Shown: one piece after another, positions 26,131 to 35,802 of the stretch
Layout of the letters: every line of letters starts with the position of its first letter
Numbering within the stretch: position 1 is the stretch's first letter
Assembly (NCBI GenBank): GCA_023212695.1
Contig: JALCCG010000028.1
Span: 1-64,000 of the forward strand
Direction of reading: 5' to 3'
Source of the DNA: Sporisorium sorghi
Lineage: Eukaryota > Basidiomycota > Ustilaginomycetes > Ustilaginales > Ustilaginaceae
Length of the DNA: 64,000 nt
Made by a program: the position numbers and the translations under genes
Notes under the pieces: generated by a model
Database searches by the model: none
What the model was told of the DNA's origin: nothing
Seen by the model: only the letters and a program-made list of their open reading frames with translations

Positions 26131-26478
26131 ATGAGCATTAACATGGAACTGGTAGATCAATCGAGTGTACAATCTAGCCACTGTTCAACTGAGGATTGTG
26201 GGCGTAAGAGCCATCACTCAGATAAAGTGAAAAACAGCATAGTTTCTCGTTTGAACCGGATCGAGGGGCAAGTAAGAGGCATTAAGGGCTTAATTGATAA
26301 AGACACTTATTGTGACGATGTATTAAATCAGATTGCCTCGGTCCAATCAGCTCTAAACGGCGTCGGGAAGCTTTTGCTTGAACATCACATGAGAAGTTGT
26401 GTTATCGATCGAATACAAGAAGGCGATACAGAAGTATTAACGGAGCTGTTAACGACCATGAACAAATTAATGAAATAA
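26131..26478 (+). CDS. csoR: CsoR copper-sensing repressor
   Basis: A 115-aa CsoR/RcnR-family protein with a Cys/His-bearing N-terminal extension of about 30 residues. The Cu(I) ligands Cys61, His86 and Cys90 are present with the exact 25- and 4-residue spacings of known CsoR (TYCDDVL; EHHMRSC). The DNA-binding helix is RLNRIEGQVRGIKGLI. It represses copper genes and releases on Cu(I). AAGGAGGAG lies 7-9 nt upstream. A terminator follows, and copZ-copA starts from a separate CsoR-box promoter. Confidence 0.95.
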   Translation: MSINMELVDQSSVQSSHCSTEDCGRKSHHSDKVKNSIVSRLNRIEGQVRGIKGLIDKDTYCDDVLNQIASVQSALNGVGKLLLEHHMRSCVIDRIQEGDTEVLTELLTTMNKLMK

Positions 26479-26488
26479 CAATTCTTAG

Positions 26489-26512
26489 AAGCAGCAGTGA
26501 TGCTGCTTTTTT
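26489..26512 (+). terminator. Terminator after csoR
   Basis: AAGCAGCA, loop GTGA, TGCTGCTT followed by a run of T. Confidence 0.88.
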
Positions 26513-26564
26513 CTTATCAATCTTTAATTGGCTGGGGAATATAAAAAATAAAATTAAAAAGGTG

Positions 26565-26594
26565 TTGACTAAATATAGGGTACGGGGGTATACT
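26565..26594 (+). promoter_or_regulatory. copZ-copA promoter with CsoR box (site 3)
   Basis: TTGACT (26565-26570) and TATACT (26589-26594) are 18 nt apart and the spacer holds ATATAGGGTACGGGGGTATA, very close to the known copZA operator of Bacillus. Confidence 0.85.
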
Positions 26595-26696
26595 AAGTTC
26601 AAGAAATGACATTGGCAATTAATGTTAGATCACGATGTAACATGTAGTAATAAAAAGATAATTTAAACAATTAAAAACAACCAATGAAGGGATGTA

Positions 26697-26906
26697 ATGA
26701 TGAAAATGAAAAACATGACATTAGAAGTAGAAGGAATGAGCTGCCAGCATTGCGTCAATACGATTGAAGGGGCACTCAAGGAAATTGGTGTGAAGGGAAA
26801 AGTTGATCTCAAAAACAATACGGTAGATGTGTCGTTCGACGAGAGTCATATCAAGATTGAACAAATTAAAGAAACCATTGAAGAACAGGGATACGACGTA
26901 AAATAA
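26697..26906 (+). CDS. copZ: CopZ copper chaperone
   Basis: A 69-aa heavy-metal-associated domain with the Cu(I) site GMSCQHC. Normal length for CopZ. It delivers Cu(I) to CopA and CsoR in the cytoplasm. GAAGGG is 5-6 nt before ATG 26697. First gene of the copper operon; copA begins 33 nt later. Confidence 0.94.
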   Translation: MMKMKNMTLEVEGMSCQHCVNTIEGALKEIGVKGKVDLKNNTVDVSFDESHIKIEQIKETIEEQGYDVK

Positions 26907-26939
26907 ATCCAATGTGTAAAGTGAAGGTGGGAACCATTT

Positions 26940-29378
26940 ATGGAAGCAGTAGCAACGAACCAAAAAAAACAATCAACTTTGCAAATCACTGGGATGACTT
27001 GTGCGGCGTGTGCCAATCGAATTGAAAAAGGATTAAATAAATTGGAGGGTGTGGATACGGCTAACGTAAATTTCGCCCTCGAAAAAGCTAGTATATCGTA
27101 CGATCCAACAAAAGTTGATACTGACATTCTGGAAGAGACAATTAAGAAATTGGGCTACGGTACGGCTAAGGAAGTTGCTCAATTTAAACTGGAAGGTATG
27201 ACCTGTGCAGCATGTGCGAATCGAATCGAGAAAAGCTTAAGCAAGCTGCCAGGCGTTACGAATGCTACGGTCAACTTTGCAATGGAAACAGCACGGGTAG
27301 AATACTCACCTGGAGAAGTATCCATCACCGAGATGCAAAACAAGGTTAAACAAATTGGATATAAAGCAATTTCGAAAGAAGATCATGCGAACACAGGTGA
27401 TCGTCGTGAAAAAGAATTACGCCAGCAGAAACAGAAATTACTTATCTCAGCCTTACTTTCATTACCGCTTTTATGGACGATGGTTGCTCATTTTTCATTC
27501 ACTTCATGGATTTATACACCAGAGATTTTCATGAATCCATGGTTTCAGTTGATCTTGGCGACCCCTGTTCAGTTCTATATCGGTAAACCTTTTTATGTAG
27601 GTGCTTATAAAGCACTACGTAATCGCAGCGCAAATATGGACGTATTGATATCGCTCGGGACTTCAGCTGCATATTTTTACAGTTTGTATCTTACGATTGA
27701 ATGGTTCATTAACGGCGCGGGCATGCACCATGGACCATCACTGTACTTCGAAACAAGTGCAGTTCTGATCACACTGGTTATCACAGGGAAATTATTTGAA
27801 TCACTAGCAAAAGGCCGAACCTCTGAAGCCATTAAATCATTGATGGGATTGCAAGCCAAGACGGCATTAGTTGTTCGTGACGGTCAAGAGCTTTCCATTC
27901 CGGTAGATGAGGTAATTGTAGGAGATGTGGTGCTTGTACGTCCTGGTGATAAGGTGCCGGTGGATGGTCAGGTGCTGGAAGGTCTATCGTCCGTGGATGA
28001 ATCCATGTTAACTGGTGAGAGTCTCCCAGTTGAGAAAAGAGAAGGCGACATGGTCATCGGAGCAACGATTAACAAAAATGGCATGTTGCGAATTAAAGCA
28101 ACAAAAGTTGGTAAGGAAACAGCGCTTGCACAGATCATTAAGGTTGTAGAAGAAGCACAGGGCTCGAAAGCTCCGATTCAACGGGTGGCGGATGTGATCT
28201 CAGGAATTTTTGTCCCAATTGTTGTTGGCATAGCGGTTGTGGCCTTCTTGATTTGGTACTTCTTCGTGACCCCAGGCGATTTTGCAGAAGCATTAGAAAA
28301 AGCGATTGCAATTCTTGTCATTGCTTGCCCATGTGCACTCGGTTTAGCTACGCCGACATCGATTATGGCTGGATCCGGTCGCGCTGCAGAACTAGGCATT
28401 TTGTTTAAAGGTGGCGAGCATCTGGAACAAACCCATAAGATCGACGCCATCATACTTGACAAGACCGGTACGGTTACGAAAGGTAAGCCAGAGCTCACGG
28501 ATGTTTTATCCGATAGAGATGAGACAACATTTTTACGGCTGGTCGGTGCAGCAGAGAAAAATTCGGAGCACCCTTTAGCAGAAGCAATTGTTGCAGGAAT
28601 ACAGGATAAAAATATTGAGTTGCCTGGTACAGATTCTTTTGAAGCCATCCCTGGATTTGGAATTAAGGCCGTCGTAGAAGGGAATCAACTTCTTATCGGT
28701 ACTCGCAGGTTGATGGACAAATATGGGGTGGATGCTAAGCATGCATATGATACGATGGCTCGCTTGGAGGAAGCCGGAAAAACAGCCATGCTTGTTGCGA
28801 TCAATAACCAATATGAAGGTATGGTTGCTGTAGCGGATACGATTAAAGAAACATCAAAGGCAGCAGTTCACCGTTTGAAAGAAATGGGTATCCAAGTGAT
28901 TATGATTACGGGCGACAATGAACGGACGGCAAATGCTATTGCAGCGCAGGTCGGCATTGATCATGTTCGAGCAGAAGTTTTGCCTGAAGGAAAAGCAGAA
29001 GAAGTGAAGAAATTGCAAGCCCAAGGCAAGACAGTAGCTATGGTAGGTGATGGAATCAATGATGCGCCTGCTTTGGCGACAGCTGACATCGGGATGGCAA
29101 TTGGAACGGGTACAGATGTAGCGATGGAAGCTGCAGATGTAACGCTCATGCGGGGAGATCTCTCCAGCATTCCGGATGCAATCTATATGAGTCGCAAAAC
29201 GATGAGTAATATTAAACAAAACTTATTCTGGGCTCTTGGTTACAACACACTTGGAATTCCAATCGCAGCGATCGGTTTATTGGCACCTTGGGTGGCAGGA
29301 GCTGCAATGGCACTGAGCTCCGTATCCGTTGTTCTCAACGCGCTCCGGCTGCAACGTGTAAAAGTGCGTAATCAATAA
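26940..29378 (+). CDS. copA: CopA copper-exporting P1B-type ATPase
   Basis: An 812-aa ATPase. Two N-terminal metal domains each carry [13 protein letters not shown]. Then follow TGES (actuator), the membrane Cu site [13 protein letters not shown], the phosphorylation motif [12 protein letters not shown], and [16 protein letters not shown]. It exports Cu(I) from the cytoplasm. The ribosome site is weak (AAGGTGGG 8 nt upstream). Second gene of the copZ operon. A different ATPase of the CPH type, CopB, is at 33363. Confidence 0.96.
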   Translation: MEAVATNQKKQSTLQITGMTCAACANRIEKGLNKLEGVDTANVNFALEKASISYDPTKVDTDILEETIKKLGYGTAKEVAQFKLEGMTCAACANRIEKSLSKLPGVTNATVNFAMETARVEYSPGEVSITEMQNKVKQIGYKAISKEDHANTGDRREKELRQQKQKLLISALLSLPLLWTMVAHFSFTSWIYTPEIFMNPWFQLILATPVQFYIGKPFYVGAYKALRNRSANMDVLISLGTSAAYFYSLYLTIEWFINGAGMHHGPSLYFETSAVLITLVITGKLFESLAKGRTSEAIKSLMGLQAKTALVVRDGQELSIPVDEVIVGDVVLVRPGDKVPVDGQVLEGLSSVDESMLTGESLPVEKREGDMVIGATINKNGMLRIKATKVGKETALAQIIKVVEEAQGSKAPIQRVADVISGIFVPIVVGIAVVAFLIWYFFVTPGDFAEALEKAIAILVIACPCALGLATPTSIMAGSGRAAELGILFKGGEHLEQTHKIDAIILDKTGTVTKGKPELTDVLSDRDETTFLRLVGAAEKNSEHPLAEAIVAGIQDKNIELPGTDSFEAIPGFGIKAVVEGNQLLIGTRRLMDKYGVDAKHAYDTMARLEEAGKTAMLVAINNQYEGMVAVADTIKETSKAAVHRLKEMGIQVIMITGDNERTANAIAAQVGIDHVRAEVLPEGKAEEVKKLQAQGKTVAMVGDGINDAPALATADIGMAIGTGTDVAMEAADVTLMRGDLSSIPDAIYMSRKTMSNIKQNLFWALGYNTLGIPIAAIGLLAPWVAGAAMALSSVSVVLNALRLQRVKVRNQ

Positions 29379-29405
29379 TAAATATCTCTTTTAATGGAGG
29401 TTGTC

Positions 29406-30023
29406 ATGGGAGAAAGAGTGAGGATTGCGATTAGCCCCAGCATCCAAATAGGAGGAAATATCTTTACTCCTGAGCAGTTTTCCAAAATAGGGAGCATCGG
29501 GGGGGATGACGTCAAAATTGAAATGACGCCGTTCCGGCAACTTTATATGGATATTCCTATTGACCAGAAAGATCGTATTGAAGAGGAATTAAAGAAAATT
29601 GGCCTTGAAGTGTATCCTGCAGGCTCTGTTACCAAAAGTTTGATCGTCTGCAATTTTTGTAAAGGGGCAGAAACAGCGGGGTTAGAAACGGCTCGTGCCC
29701 TAAATGAAGTTATATCGGGGATAAATACACCAACACCTTTGAAGATTGGTTATGCGGGTTGCGCCCTGGGTACGAGTGAACCTTTGCTCAAAGATATTGG
29801 CATCGTAAAAATGCGGGATAAGTTCGATATTTACGTCGGCGGTGAGCCCAAGGGCCTTAAAACTAGGATTGCCAAACTTTTAATATCCGGACTCACAGAA
29901 GATCGCCTTGCACCTGTTATAACAGCGATTATTGATTATTATAAAGCAAATGCAAAAGCAAAAGAAAAATTCAGCAGATTCATTGATCGTGTCACGATCG
30001 AACAACTGCAAAAACTCGCATAG
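29406..30023 (+). CDS. Sulfite/nitrite-reductase ferredoxin-like domain protein
   Basis: About 205 aa. The N-terminal part (SPSIQIGGNIFTPEQFSKI; MTPFRQLYMDIP) looks like the ferredoxin-like half-domain of siroheme sulfite/nitrite reductases, and the next part has VCNFCKGAE and KIGYAGCALGTSEPLLKDIGI. The Cys set is CxxC plus one Cys, not the usual CX5C and CX3C for siroheme/4Fe-4S, so catalysis is doubtful. It may hold another cluster or bind copper. GGAGG lies 5 nt before ATG 29406. It is cotranscribed with copA, an arrangement I cannot assign to a known pathway. Confidence 0.65.
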   Translation: MGERVRIAISPSIQIGGNIFTPEQFSKIGSIGGDDVKIEMTPFRQLYMDIPIDQKDRIEEELKKIGLEVYPAGSVTKSLIVCNFCKGAETAGLETARALNEVISGINTPTPLKIGYAGCALGTSEPLLKDIGIVKMRDKFDIYVGGEPKGLKTRIAKLLISGLTEDRLAPVITAIIDYYKANAKAKEKFSRFIDRVTIEQLQKLA

Positions 30024-30049
30024 TAAAAACGTGAAAGGAGGTGAAAAAA

Positions 30050-30253
30050 ATGCAAGAAGCAAAAATAAAAGTTGATGGAATGACATGTCGTTCCTGTGTC
30101 AAATCTATAGAAGGCTCCCTTGATCAGATCGGTGTTGAAGGCAAAGTCGATTTTGATGAAGGTACTGTCCACGTTCAATATGATGAGTCGAAATTACAGT
30201 TGAACGATATTCAGGAAGTTATCCGGAGTAAGGGCTATGAAGTAACGAATTAA
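30050..30253 (+). CDS. Second CopZ-like HMA protein
   Basis: A 67-aa HMA domain with GMTCRSC and the same EGSLDQIGVEGKVDFDEGTV style as CopZ at 26697; the two clearly share ancestry. AGGAGGTG lies 6 nt before ATG 30050. It sits between the sulfite-reductase-like gene and a glutaredoxin-like gene, so it may be a partner specific for them. Confidence 0.9.
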   Translation: MQEAKIKVDGMTCRSCVKSIEGSLDQIGVEGKVDFDEGTVHVQYDESKLQLNDIQEVIRSKGYEVTN

Positions 30254-30274
30254 GGAAAACAAGGAGTGAGAACG

Positions 30275-30514
30275 ATGACGGAACCGATCAAAGTCTATAC
30301 GATACCGACATGTAGCGACTGCAATTATGCAAAACGATACTTTACTGAACAAAATGTGCCTTATACAGAATACAATTGTGCAGAGAATGCAAAGTATGCC
30401 GAGGAAGTTAAAGACTTAACGGGGAAACAAATCGTTCCAACGATTGTCATAGATAATAAGGTCTTTATCGGGTTTGCGGAAAATTTAAAGGAAATAAGTG
30501 AAATCATAAAATAA
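30275..30514 (+). CDS. Glutaredoxin/NrdH-like protein
   Basis: A 79-aa thioredoxin-fold protein with the redox motif CSDC (PTCSDCNYAKRYF) and the family IVPTIVIDNKVFIGF block. It would reduce disulfides, possibly those of the copper proteins in the same operon. AAGGAG is 9 nt before ATG 30275; the GTG upstream overlaps it. Last gene of the copper operon before an IS-split terminator. Confidence 0.88.
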   Translation: MTEPIKVYTIPTCSDCNYAKRYFTEQNVPYTEYNCAENAKYAEEVKDLTGKQIVPTIVIDNKVFIGFAENLKEISEIIK

Positions 30515-30524
30515 ACGTCAAATA

Positions 30525-30549
30525 AAGCCGATCATTATGGTCATAACCC
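30525..30549 (+). terminator. Left half of a terminator split by the IS
   Basis: AAAGCCGATCATTATGGT (from 30527) is nearly complementary to ACCATTAGACCGGCTTT at 31827-31843, which is followed by A and seven T. The IS3 element lies between the arms. The original hairpin would have ended the copper operon. Confidence 0.55.
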
Positions 30550-30580
30550 TGTCAAGTAGACAGTACAAAAAAGACATGAT

Positions 30581-31447
30581 TTAAGCTGCGGCCGTTTCCC
30601 GGTATTCTACCGGGGAACGGTCGTTTAATTTTTTCTGGAATCGGTTCTGGTTGTAGAACAGAATGTATTCGCTCACTTGCTGTTCAACCTCCGCTTTGTT
30701 TGCTGCCTTATTCAAGTATATTTTCTCGGTCTTTAAATGAGAGAAGAAAGACTCGATACAAGCATTGTCCAGGCAATTTCCTCGCCTAGAGTGACTGCCT
30801 AGCATGCCGAGTTGTTTCAGTTTACGGTTAAATGGTTTTGACGTGTATTGAAATCCTTGATCCGAGTGTAGGATTACGCCACTCAAATCCACGTGCTGAC
30901 GGAGTCTATCCAGCGTTTCATGAACCAAAGCAAGGTCATTTCGTTCCGAAAGATGCCAAGCTACAATCTCGTTATTGTATAAATCCTGAATGACAGACAG
31001 GTACACAAATTGTTCTCCAGCACGAATATAAGTAATATCTGTGACCAGTTTAGTTCGTGGCGTGTCCGCCTTAAACTGGCGCTGAAGCCGATTCGGATTC
31101 ACCACGGAAGCTTGTTTTCCAAAGAATCGACGCTTCTTTCGAATGACAGAACAGATTCCTAATTGTTTCATTAATCGGTACACCTTTTTGTGGTTGACCC
31201 TAATGCCTTCCCTCCGTAAAGCTACCGTCATTCGAAGATAACCAAAGTAGGGATGAATGCGATGGATGGCAAGCAGATGCGATTCCAATTCATGCTGCTT
31301 TTGTCTACGTTCTTTTGCCGCTTGCAAGCTTTTTCTCCACTTGTAATAGCCTGAACGGGAAACCGCGGCTAACTTCAAGAGCCAAACAAGACGATGGTGT
31401 ACTCGCAAGTCCTCTATGATCTGAAATCTAGCTGCTTTACTCGTCAC
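30581..31447 (-). CDS. IS3-family transposase OrfB (DDE integrase)
   Basis: A 288-aa rve-type integrase. DDE residues are visible in LVTDITYIRAGEQF, VILHSDQGFQYTS and NACIESFFSHLKTE. An HTH_21-type region (IHRIHPYFGYLRMTVALRREG) precedes it. Its GTG start overlaps the orfA stop (GTGA), fitting translational coupling or frameshifting that makes the fused OrfAB transposase. It appears intact. Confidence 0.93.
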   Translation of the reverse strand: MTSKAARFQIIEDLRVHHRLVWLLKLAAVSRSGYYKWRKSLQAAKERRQKQHELESHLLAIHRIHPYFGYLRMTVALRREGIRVNHKKVYRLMKQLGICSVIRKKRRFFGKQASVVNPNRLQRQFKADTPRTKLVTDITYIRAGEQFVYLSVIQDLYNNEIVAWHLSERNDLALVHETLDRLRQHVDLSGVILHSDQGFQYTSKPFNRKLKQLGMLGSHSRRGNCLDNACIESFFSHLKTEKIYLNKAANKAEVEQQVSEYILFYNQNRFQKKLNDRSPVEYRETAAA

Positions 31448-31743
31448 TCCTTGTGTAGATTTGGATACTGCTTTTTTAAATATTCAATCTCCGCTCGCAA
31501 GTATGCCATCTCTTCTTCCATACTGGAAAACTTCGTTCTGGGGCGTCCCCGTTTGGATGTGGCAGGTTCTAGGCTCATTCCACGTTTCGTTTTCGCCGCC
31601 CATACTTGTACTTGAGATTTATTTTGAATATCTAAACGTTTTGCTACTTCACGAATACTCATATGTTCTTCGTTGACCAGCCGGGCCGCCTCCAATTTTA
31701 ATTCCAAGGAGTACCGTCGGTAAGCTTGTCCTTTTTTAGCCAT
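31444..31743 (-). CDS. IS3-family transposase OrfA
   Basis: A 99-aa helix-turn-helix protein (MAKKGQAYRRYSLELKLEAA; HMSIREVAKRLDI) with a C-terminal leucine-zipper-like helix (MEEEMAYLRAEIEYLKKQY). It recognises the IS ends. ATG 31743 has GAAGGGGA about 6 nt upstream. Confidence 0.9.
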   Translation of the reverse strand: MAKKGQAYRRYSLELKLEAARLVNEEHMSIREVAKRLDIQNKSQVQVWAAKTKRGMSLEPATSKRGRPRTKFSSMEEEMAYLRAEIEYLKKQYPNLHKE

Positions 31744-31826
31744 GAAAAAATCCCCTTCGTTAGGCAAGATTAAGTCCATCTTAACAGATGTCTTTTTTCT
31801 CTTGTCTACTAAAAGGGGATAATACC

Positions 31827-31851
31827 ATTAGACCGGCTTTATTTTTTTGTT
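31827..31851 (+). terminator. Right half of the IS-split terminator
   Basis: ACCATTAGACCGGCTTT followed by ATTTTTTTG pairs with sequence left of the IS at 30527. It retains the U-tract. Confidence 0.5.
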
Positions 31852-31867
31852 TGTTTGTGTTGATTTT

Positions 31868-31909
31868 AAATGACATGTCATCTATCAAATAAAAGGTGAC
31901 GTGTCATTT
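31868..31909 (+). promoter_or_regulatory. Paired palindromes before the lactonase-MarR genes
   Basis: AAATGACATGTCAT (31868-31881), containing the perfect palindrome ATGACATGTCAT, and GTGACGTGTCATTT (31896-31909) are about 26 bp apart centre to centre. They are probable operators for the MarR protein encoded downstream. Confidence 0.6.
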
Positions 31910-31929
31910 AATTTGAATTGAGAGGATGT

Positions 31930-32781
31930 ATGATATTGGAAACGCCAACATTTCGAATACATCGAATACAAACCGGAGCAGTTCGAGTTCACCCTCAGCA
32001 GGTGGGAGGAAGTAAATTCAATCGCTCGATCTGGATTCTTACTTCCAGGAAGTGGACTGAGTGGCTTCCCATTAATACATATTTAATAGAACACCCGGAA
32101 GGTCTGGTACTCTTTGATACTGGAGAAGATCCGTCAGTTAATGAACCGAATTTTTACCCATGGTGGGCTCCTCAATATCGGAAGATGTGTCAATTTAATA
32201 TCCGTGAATCACAATCGGTAACTGAGGGGATCCTGCGCCTCGGATATTCTCCTGATGATGTCAGATATGTGATACTAAGCCACTTGCATTCAGATCATGT
32301 TGGAGGGATTGCTCGATTAACTAAATCGGAATTTGTCATTAGTGAGCGTGAATGGGCAGATGGCCAACGCTTTGGAGCAACGTTCATGCATGGATATCAA
32401 AAACATAGATTTTATAATCCTGATTATAAATATCAAATTATTCATCATGAAAAGATGAATCAAGCAGGTGCATTTATAAATGGATATGACTTAATCGGGG
32501 ATGGTTCCCTTGTGATTGTTCCGACTCCAGGGCATACATTTGGTCATCAATCGTTGTTGGTAAATGGAAGACTGCCGGTTTGCTTAGCCGGGGATGCAAT
32601 CTACACACAACCACAATTCGAGCGAGAGGTAGTAGATGGTGTTGCAGATGATAAAAAGGCTGCTGTAACATCGATGACCCAACTTAGGGAATGGTCAAAA
32701 ACAAATGGTGGTGCACCAATCTTATCCACCCATGATCCGGACGCTGGAGTTTTACTTTCGAGGCGTAATGGTATGATATAA
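31930..32781 (+). CDS. MBL-fold hydrolase, AHL-lactonase-like
   Basis: A 283-aa metallo-beta-lactamase-fold protein. The zinc motif is HLHSDHVGG, with further ligands in PTPGHTFGHQSL and CLAGDAIYT, and the later STHDPD. The opening INTYLIEHPEGLVLFDTG matches the N-acyl-homoserine lactonase group (AiiA/AttM), though many relatives hydrolyse other lactones or esters. ATG 31930 has AGAGG 5 nt upstream. It forms a pair with the MarR gene at 32798. Confidence 0.8.
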   Translation: MILETPTFRIHRIQTGAVRVHPQQVGGSKFNRSIWILTSRKWTEWLPINTYLIEHPEGLVLFDTGEDPSVNEPNFYPWWAPQYRKMCQFNIRESQSVTEGILRLGYSPDDVRYVILSHLHSDHVGGIARLTKSEFVISEREWADGQRFGATFMHGYQKHRFYNPDYKYQIIHHEKMNQAGAFINGYDLIGDGSLVIVPTPGHTFGHQSLLVNGRLPVCLAGDAIYTQPQFEREVVDGVADDKKAAVTSMTQLREWSKTNGGAPILSTHDPDAGVLLSRRNGMI

Positions 32782-32797
32782 TTTCTACGTATCAAGT

Positions 32798-33289
32798 ATG
32801 CTACGGAGAATGGTGATTAACTTGAAAAAAAATATAGAACTTGCTGAACAATTACGTTATCTAATCCTTGCTGCCGAAAGACAGGGTGGACGTATGTTGC
32901 AGTCCGCATTGAGTAAAGAAAGTATTACCGGATCACAGGCTGAGGTGTTACGGGTTCTTGAAGAGAGAGGACCACTTTCATTGAAGGAGCTCGGCTTTCT
33001 GTTAATATGTGAAGGTGGCAGTCCATCAAGGCTCGTTAACACGCTTGTTCAGGAAGGATACATTATTCGTGATACCCACCCTAAAGATTCCAGAGCGGTT
33101 ATATTACGTTTATCCGATAAAGGTGTGGAAAAATCAAAAAGAGTAACTTTGGTAGAACAAGAACTATACACGATGATATCTCGAAAAATCGATAAAGATA
33201 AGTTAGAATCGATCAACCAAATCCTTTGCGAACTGTTGTCGGAAGAACCCATTGCGAGCAGCCTGCAGGCTAGGGGGTTCATGAAATAA
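32798..33289 (+). CDS. MarR-family regulator
   Basis: Up to 163 aa with a MarR winged helix (SLKELGFLLICEGGSPSRLVNTLVQEGYI; HPKDSRAVILRLSDKG). It probably represses the lactonase-like gene and itself via the palindromes at 31868-31909. The start is uncertain: GGAG at 32805 suits GTG 32813 (4 nt) or TTG 32822 (13 nt) better than ATG 32798, which has no ribosome site. It begins 16 nt after the lactonase stop. Confidence 0.82.
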   Translation: MLRRMVINLKKNIELAEQLRYLILAAERQGGRMLQSALSKESITGSQAEVLRVLEERGPLSLKELGFLLICEGGSPSRLVNTLVQEGYIIRDTHPKDSRAVILRLSDKGVEKSKRVTLVEQELYTMISRKIDKDKLESINQILCELLSEEPIASSLQARGFMK

Positions 33290-33312
33290 TGGGATGCCTC
33301 GCTTTGCCCAAA

Positions 33313-33342
33313 GAAAAAAGAGGCTCGTATGAGCCTCTTGCA
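33313..33342. terminator. Bidirectional terminator between marR and copB
   Basis: AAGAGGCTC, loop GTAT, GAGCCTCTT, preceded on the left by AAAAAA, which becomes a U-tract for the minus-strand copB transcript. Confidence 0.88.
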
Positions 33343-33362
33343 GTAAATATTTCACACTTGGG

Positions 33363-35468
33363 CTATGCCCTAAGAAGTTTGGCGTTAATTGCTACGACAA
33401 TAGTACTCAGAGACATCAGTATGGCTCCAATCGCAGGGTCTAGGACAATTCCAGCGCCATATAATATACCGGCAGCAAGTGGAATGGCAATAATATTATA
33501 ACCACTGGCCCACCAAAGATTTTGAATCATTTTATTGTAAGCTTTCCTAGATAAGTCGAGAATCGAAACGACATCATTAGGATCACTTCTTACAAGAACA
33601 ATATCTGCTGTTTCAATTGCGACATCCGTTCCAGCGCCAATAGCAATGCCGAGATCTGCTTTCGCCAAGGCTGGAGCATCATTCACTCCATCCCCGGTCA
33701 TGGCAACCATATAACCCTCTTTTTGAATTTCAGTTATTTTATCAGCCTTTTGATGGGGTAGGACTTCTGCATGTATCTCATCTAAATGCAAGCTTTCGCC
33801 AACCCATTGGGCAACTTTCTTGTTATCCCCCGTCAACATCATGGATTTGATTCCTAATGATTTTAAATTTTCTACAGCGTTCTTTGCACTTTCACGGACT
33901 TTATCTGCAAGGCCAATTAGACCGGCATATTGGTTATCTACAACGGCAAAGACAACCGTTTTTCCTTGTGATGCCAGCTTATTATACTCCGAAATAGGAT
34001 AATCTATTTTTTGATCCTCCATAAAGCCAGGGCTAACAACCAAAACATCCTTACCGTTAACTTTCCCCTTAAGACCTTTCCCCGTCAGTGCTTCAAATGA
34101 CTCTGGTTCTGGTATTTTTATTTCACGGTTCTTCACTTCTTCTACTACACCTTTAGAGATAGGATGTTCGGATTGAGCTTCAAGGGCACCAACGAGGGTT
34201 AAAATTTCCGTCTCTGTATATCCCGATGCAGGTAGAATATCGGTAATTCCAAATTTACCTTGAGTAAGCGTTCCGGTTTTATCAAATACGACCGCGTTCA
34301 ATTTTCGAGCTTCTTCAAAAGCAGTGCGGTTTCGTATCAATAACCCTTTTTTCGCTGCTATCGAGGTAGTGGTTGATACAACAAGAGGTACAGCCAAACC
34401 CAAAGCGTGTGGACACGCAATAATCATCACAGTCACCATTCGCTGTATCGCGAAGTTAAAGCCGTAACCCAAAGAGAGCCATACGAGTAGGGTTATTAAG
34501 CCTGCACCTAAAGCTACATAAAATAACCATTTTGCCGCACGATCGGATAAGTTTTGAGTTTTAGATTTAGATTCTTGAGCTTCTTTAACTAGTGAAATAA
34601 CTTGGGATAAGTAACCCTTTTCACCACTATTGGTAACCGTTACGGTTAATGCTCCTTCACCGTTGACAGCTCCTCCAATGAGTTTATCTCCAGGATTCTT
34701 GATGACCGGGACGGATTCCCCCGTAAGCATGGATTCATCGAGTGATGATTGTCCTTTCACAATGATTCCATCTACAGGGATTCGCTCTCCTGGTTTAATT
34801 AAAATCGTTTGCTCTGGGCTTAATTCTGACACGCTTACCTCTTTGATATCTCCATTTTCCATAATAAGATGTGCTTCAGAAGGGATTAGTTTGACCAGTT
34901 CTTCTAGGGCATTAGATGCACCTAAAATAGACTTCATTTCTAGCCAGTGACCTAGCAGCATAATGACAATAAGGGTTGCCAGTTCCCAAAAGAAGTCTAC
35001 ATCCGTCAATCCTATGACAATTAATGAACTATATACGTAAGCAACAACGATAGCAAGTGATATTAACGTCATCATGCCAGGGCTCTTTTGATTTAGTTCT
35101 CGATATGCACCAACTAGAAAAGGCTTACCTCCATAAAAGAAGACAAATGTGGAGAGTAGAAACAGTAAAACGGTGTCATATGGAAACCGCCAATGTACCC
35201 CAATGAACATCTGAATCATTGGCGAAAGAGCCATGATTGGAATTGTAATAATTAAACAAATATAAAAGCGTTTTTTAAAGTCATCTACATGATGACCGGC
35301 ATGTTTATCCCCGCCGCTATGTTGGTGCCCGGTACTATGATGTGATCCGGAATGGTCATGGTCGTGTTTCATCCCTTGATGCTGCTGCTCACTTTCGTGT
35401 TTGGGCATATGATTGTTCGTGAATTGATGTTTCACGCTCTTTTTGGAGTTTTTATACATTGAATTCAC
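33363..35468 (-). CDS. copB: CopB-type P1B ATPase (CPH motif)
   Basis: A 701-aa ATPase. The N-terminus is His/Met-rich (about 60 residues, e.g. [20 protein letters not shown]) with no HMA domain. The membrane metal motif is [11 protein letters not shown], with [16 protein letters not shown] and [16 protein letters not shown] in order. CPH-type pumps move Cu(I), Cu(II) or Ag(I). AAGAGGTG is 6 nt before ATG 35468. It is divergent from the Csp-like gene at 35803. Confidence 0.94.
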   Translation of the reverse strand: MNSMYKNSKKSVKHQFTNNHMPKHESEQQHQGMKHDHDHSGSHHSTGHQHSGGDKHAGHHVDDFKKRFYICLIITIPIMALSPMIQMFIGVHWRFPYDTVLLFLLSTFVFFYGGKPFLVGAYRELNQKSPGMMTLISLAIVVAYVYSSLIVIGLTDVDFFWELATLIVIMLLGHWLEMKSILGASNALEELVKLIPSEAHLIMENGDIKEVSVSELSPEQTILIKPGERIPVDGIIVKGQSSLDESMLTGESVPVIKNPGDKLIGGAVNGEGALTVTVTNSGEKGYLSQVISLVKEAQESKSKTQNLSDRAAKWLFYVALGAGLITLLVWLSLGYGFNFAIQRMVTVMIIACPHALGLAVPLVVSTTTSIAAKKGLLIRNRTAFEEARKLNAVVFDKTGTLTQGKFGITDILPASGYTETEILTLVGALEAQSEHPISKGVVEEVKNREIKIPEPESFEALTGKGLKGKVNGKDVLVVSPGFMEDQKIDYPISEYNKLASQGKTVVFAVVDNQYAGLIGLADKVRESAKNAVENLKSLGIKSMMLTGDNKKVAQWVGESLHLDEIHAEVLPHQKADKITEIQKEGYMVAMTGDGVNDAPALAKADLGIAIGAGTDVAIETADIVLVRSDPNDVVSILDLSRKAYNKMIQNLWWASGYNIIAIPLAAGILYGAGIVLDPAIGAILMSLSTIVVAINAKLLRA

Positions 35469-35638
35469 CTCTTCATAAGATTATTTAGTCTAATGCCGTA
35501 ATAAGAAAAGATTGTTAGGACTACATCACGTAGTATTGTTACCCATTAATACTAATTTAAACCTAAAAGAGTAAAGTAATCACGGATTCAAAGCTCAGTC
35601 TTCATGTACAATCATCATTTTCAAATTTGTCCAGTTTC

Positions 35639-35692
35639 CTCACAAAATCTACATAACTTCGGGTTATATAATAGTCAACCTAACAATAGGTT
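35639..35692. promoter_or_regulatory. Divergent copB/csp control region
   Basis: CTCACAAAATCTACA (35639-35653) is repeated exactly at 39349-39363 before another gene. TATAAT lies at 35667-35672 on the plus strand. AACCTA-ACAA-TAGGTT (35677-35692) is a perfect inverted repeat; on the minus strand it abuts -35 TTGACT, which is 17 nt from TATGTA, a likely copB promoter. Confidence 0.55.
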
Positions 35693-35802
35693 ACAAATCG
35701 TATGTAAAGCGAGGTGATTACATTATTTGATTTTTTGAATCAAATAAAAAGTGTTGTGCATCCTAAATTCTTGAATCGTAAATTCGAAAGGAGATATTGA
35801 CT

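Larger units (their letters stand above)
30550..31815 (-). mobile_element. Complete IS3-family insertion sequence
   Basis: About 1.27 kb, with orfA and orfB on the minus strand. The ends share AGTAGACA followed by A/G-rich sequence and AAAAAAGACAT in inverted orientation (left 30555, right 31810). Exact ends and target duplication are uncertain because flanking sequence is itself an inverted repeat. Confidence 0.85.

Noticed and set aside
25956..26141. 61-codon plus-strand frame before csoR
   Set aside because: It runs through the csoR promoter and box 2 into the csoR start and has no ribosome site.
35726..35800. Possible leader peptide before csp (frame LFDFLNQIKSVVHPKF)
   Set aside because: No acceptable start codon next to GAGGTG; left as untranslated leader.
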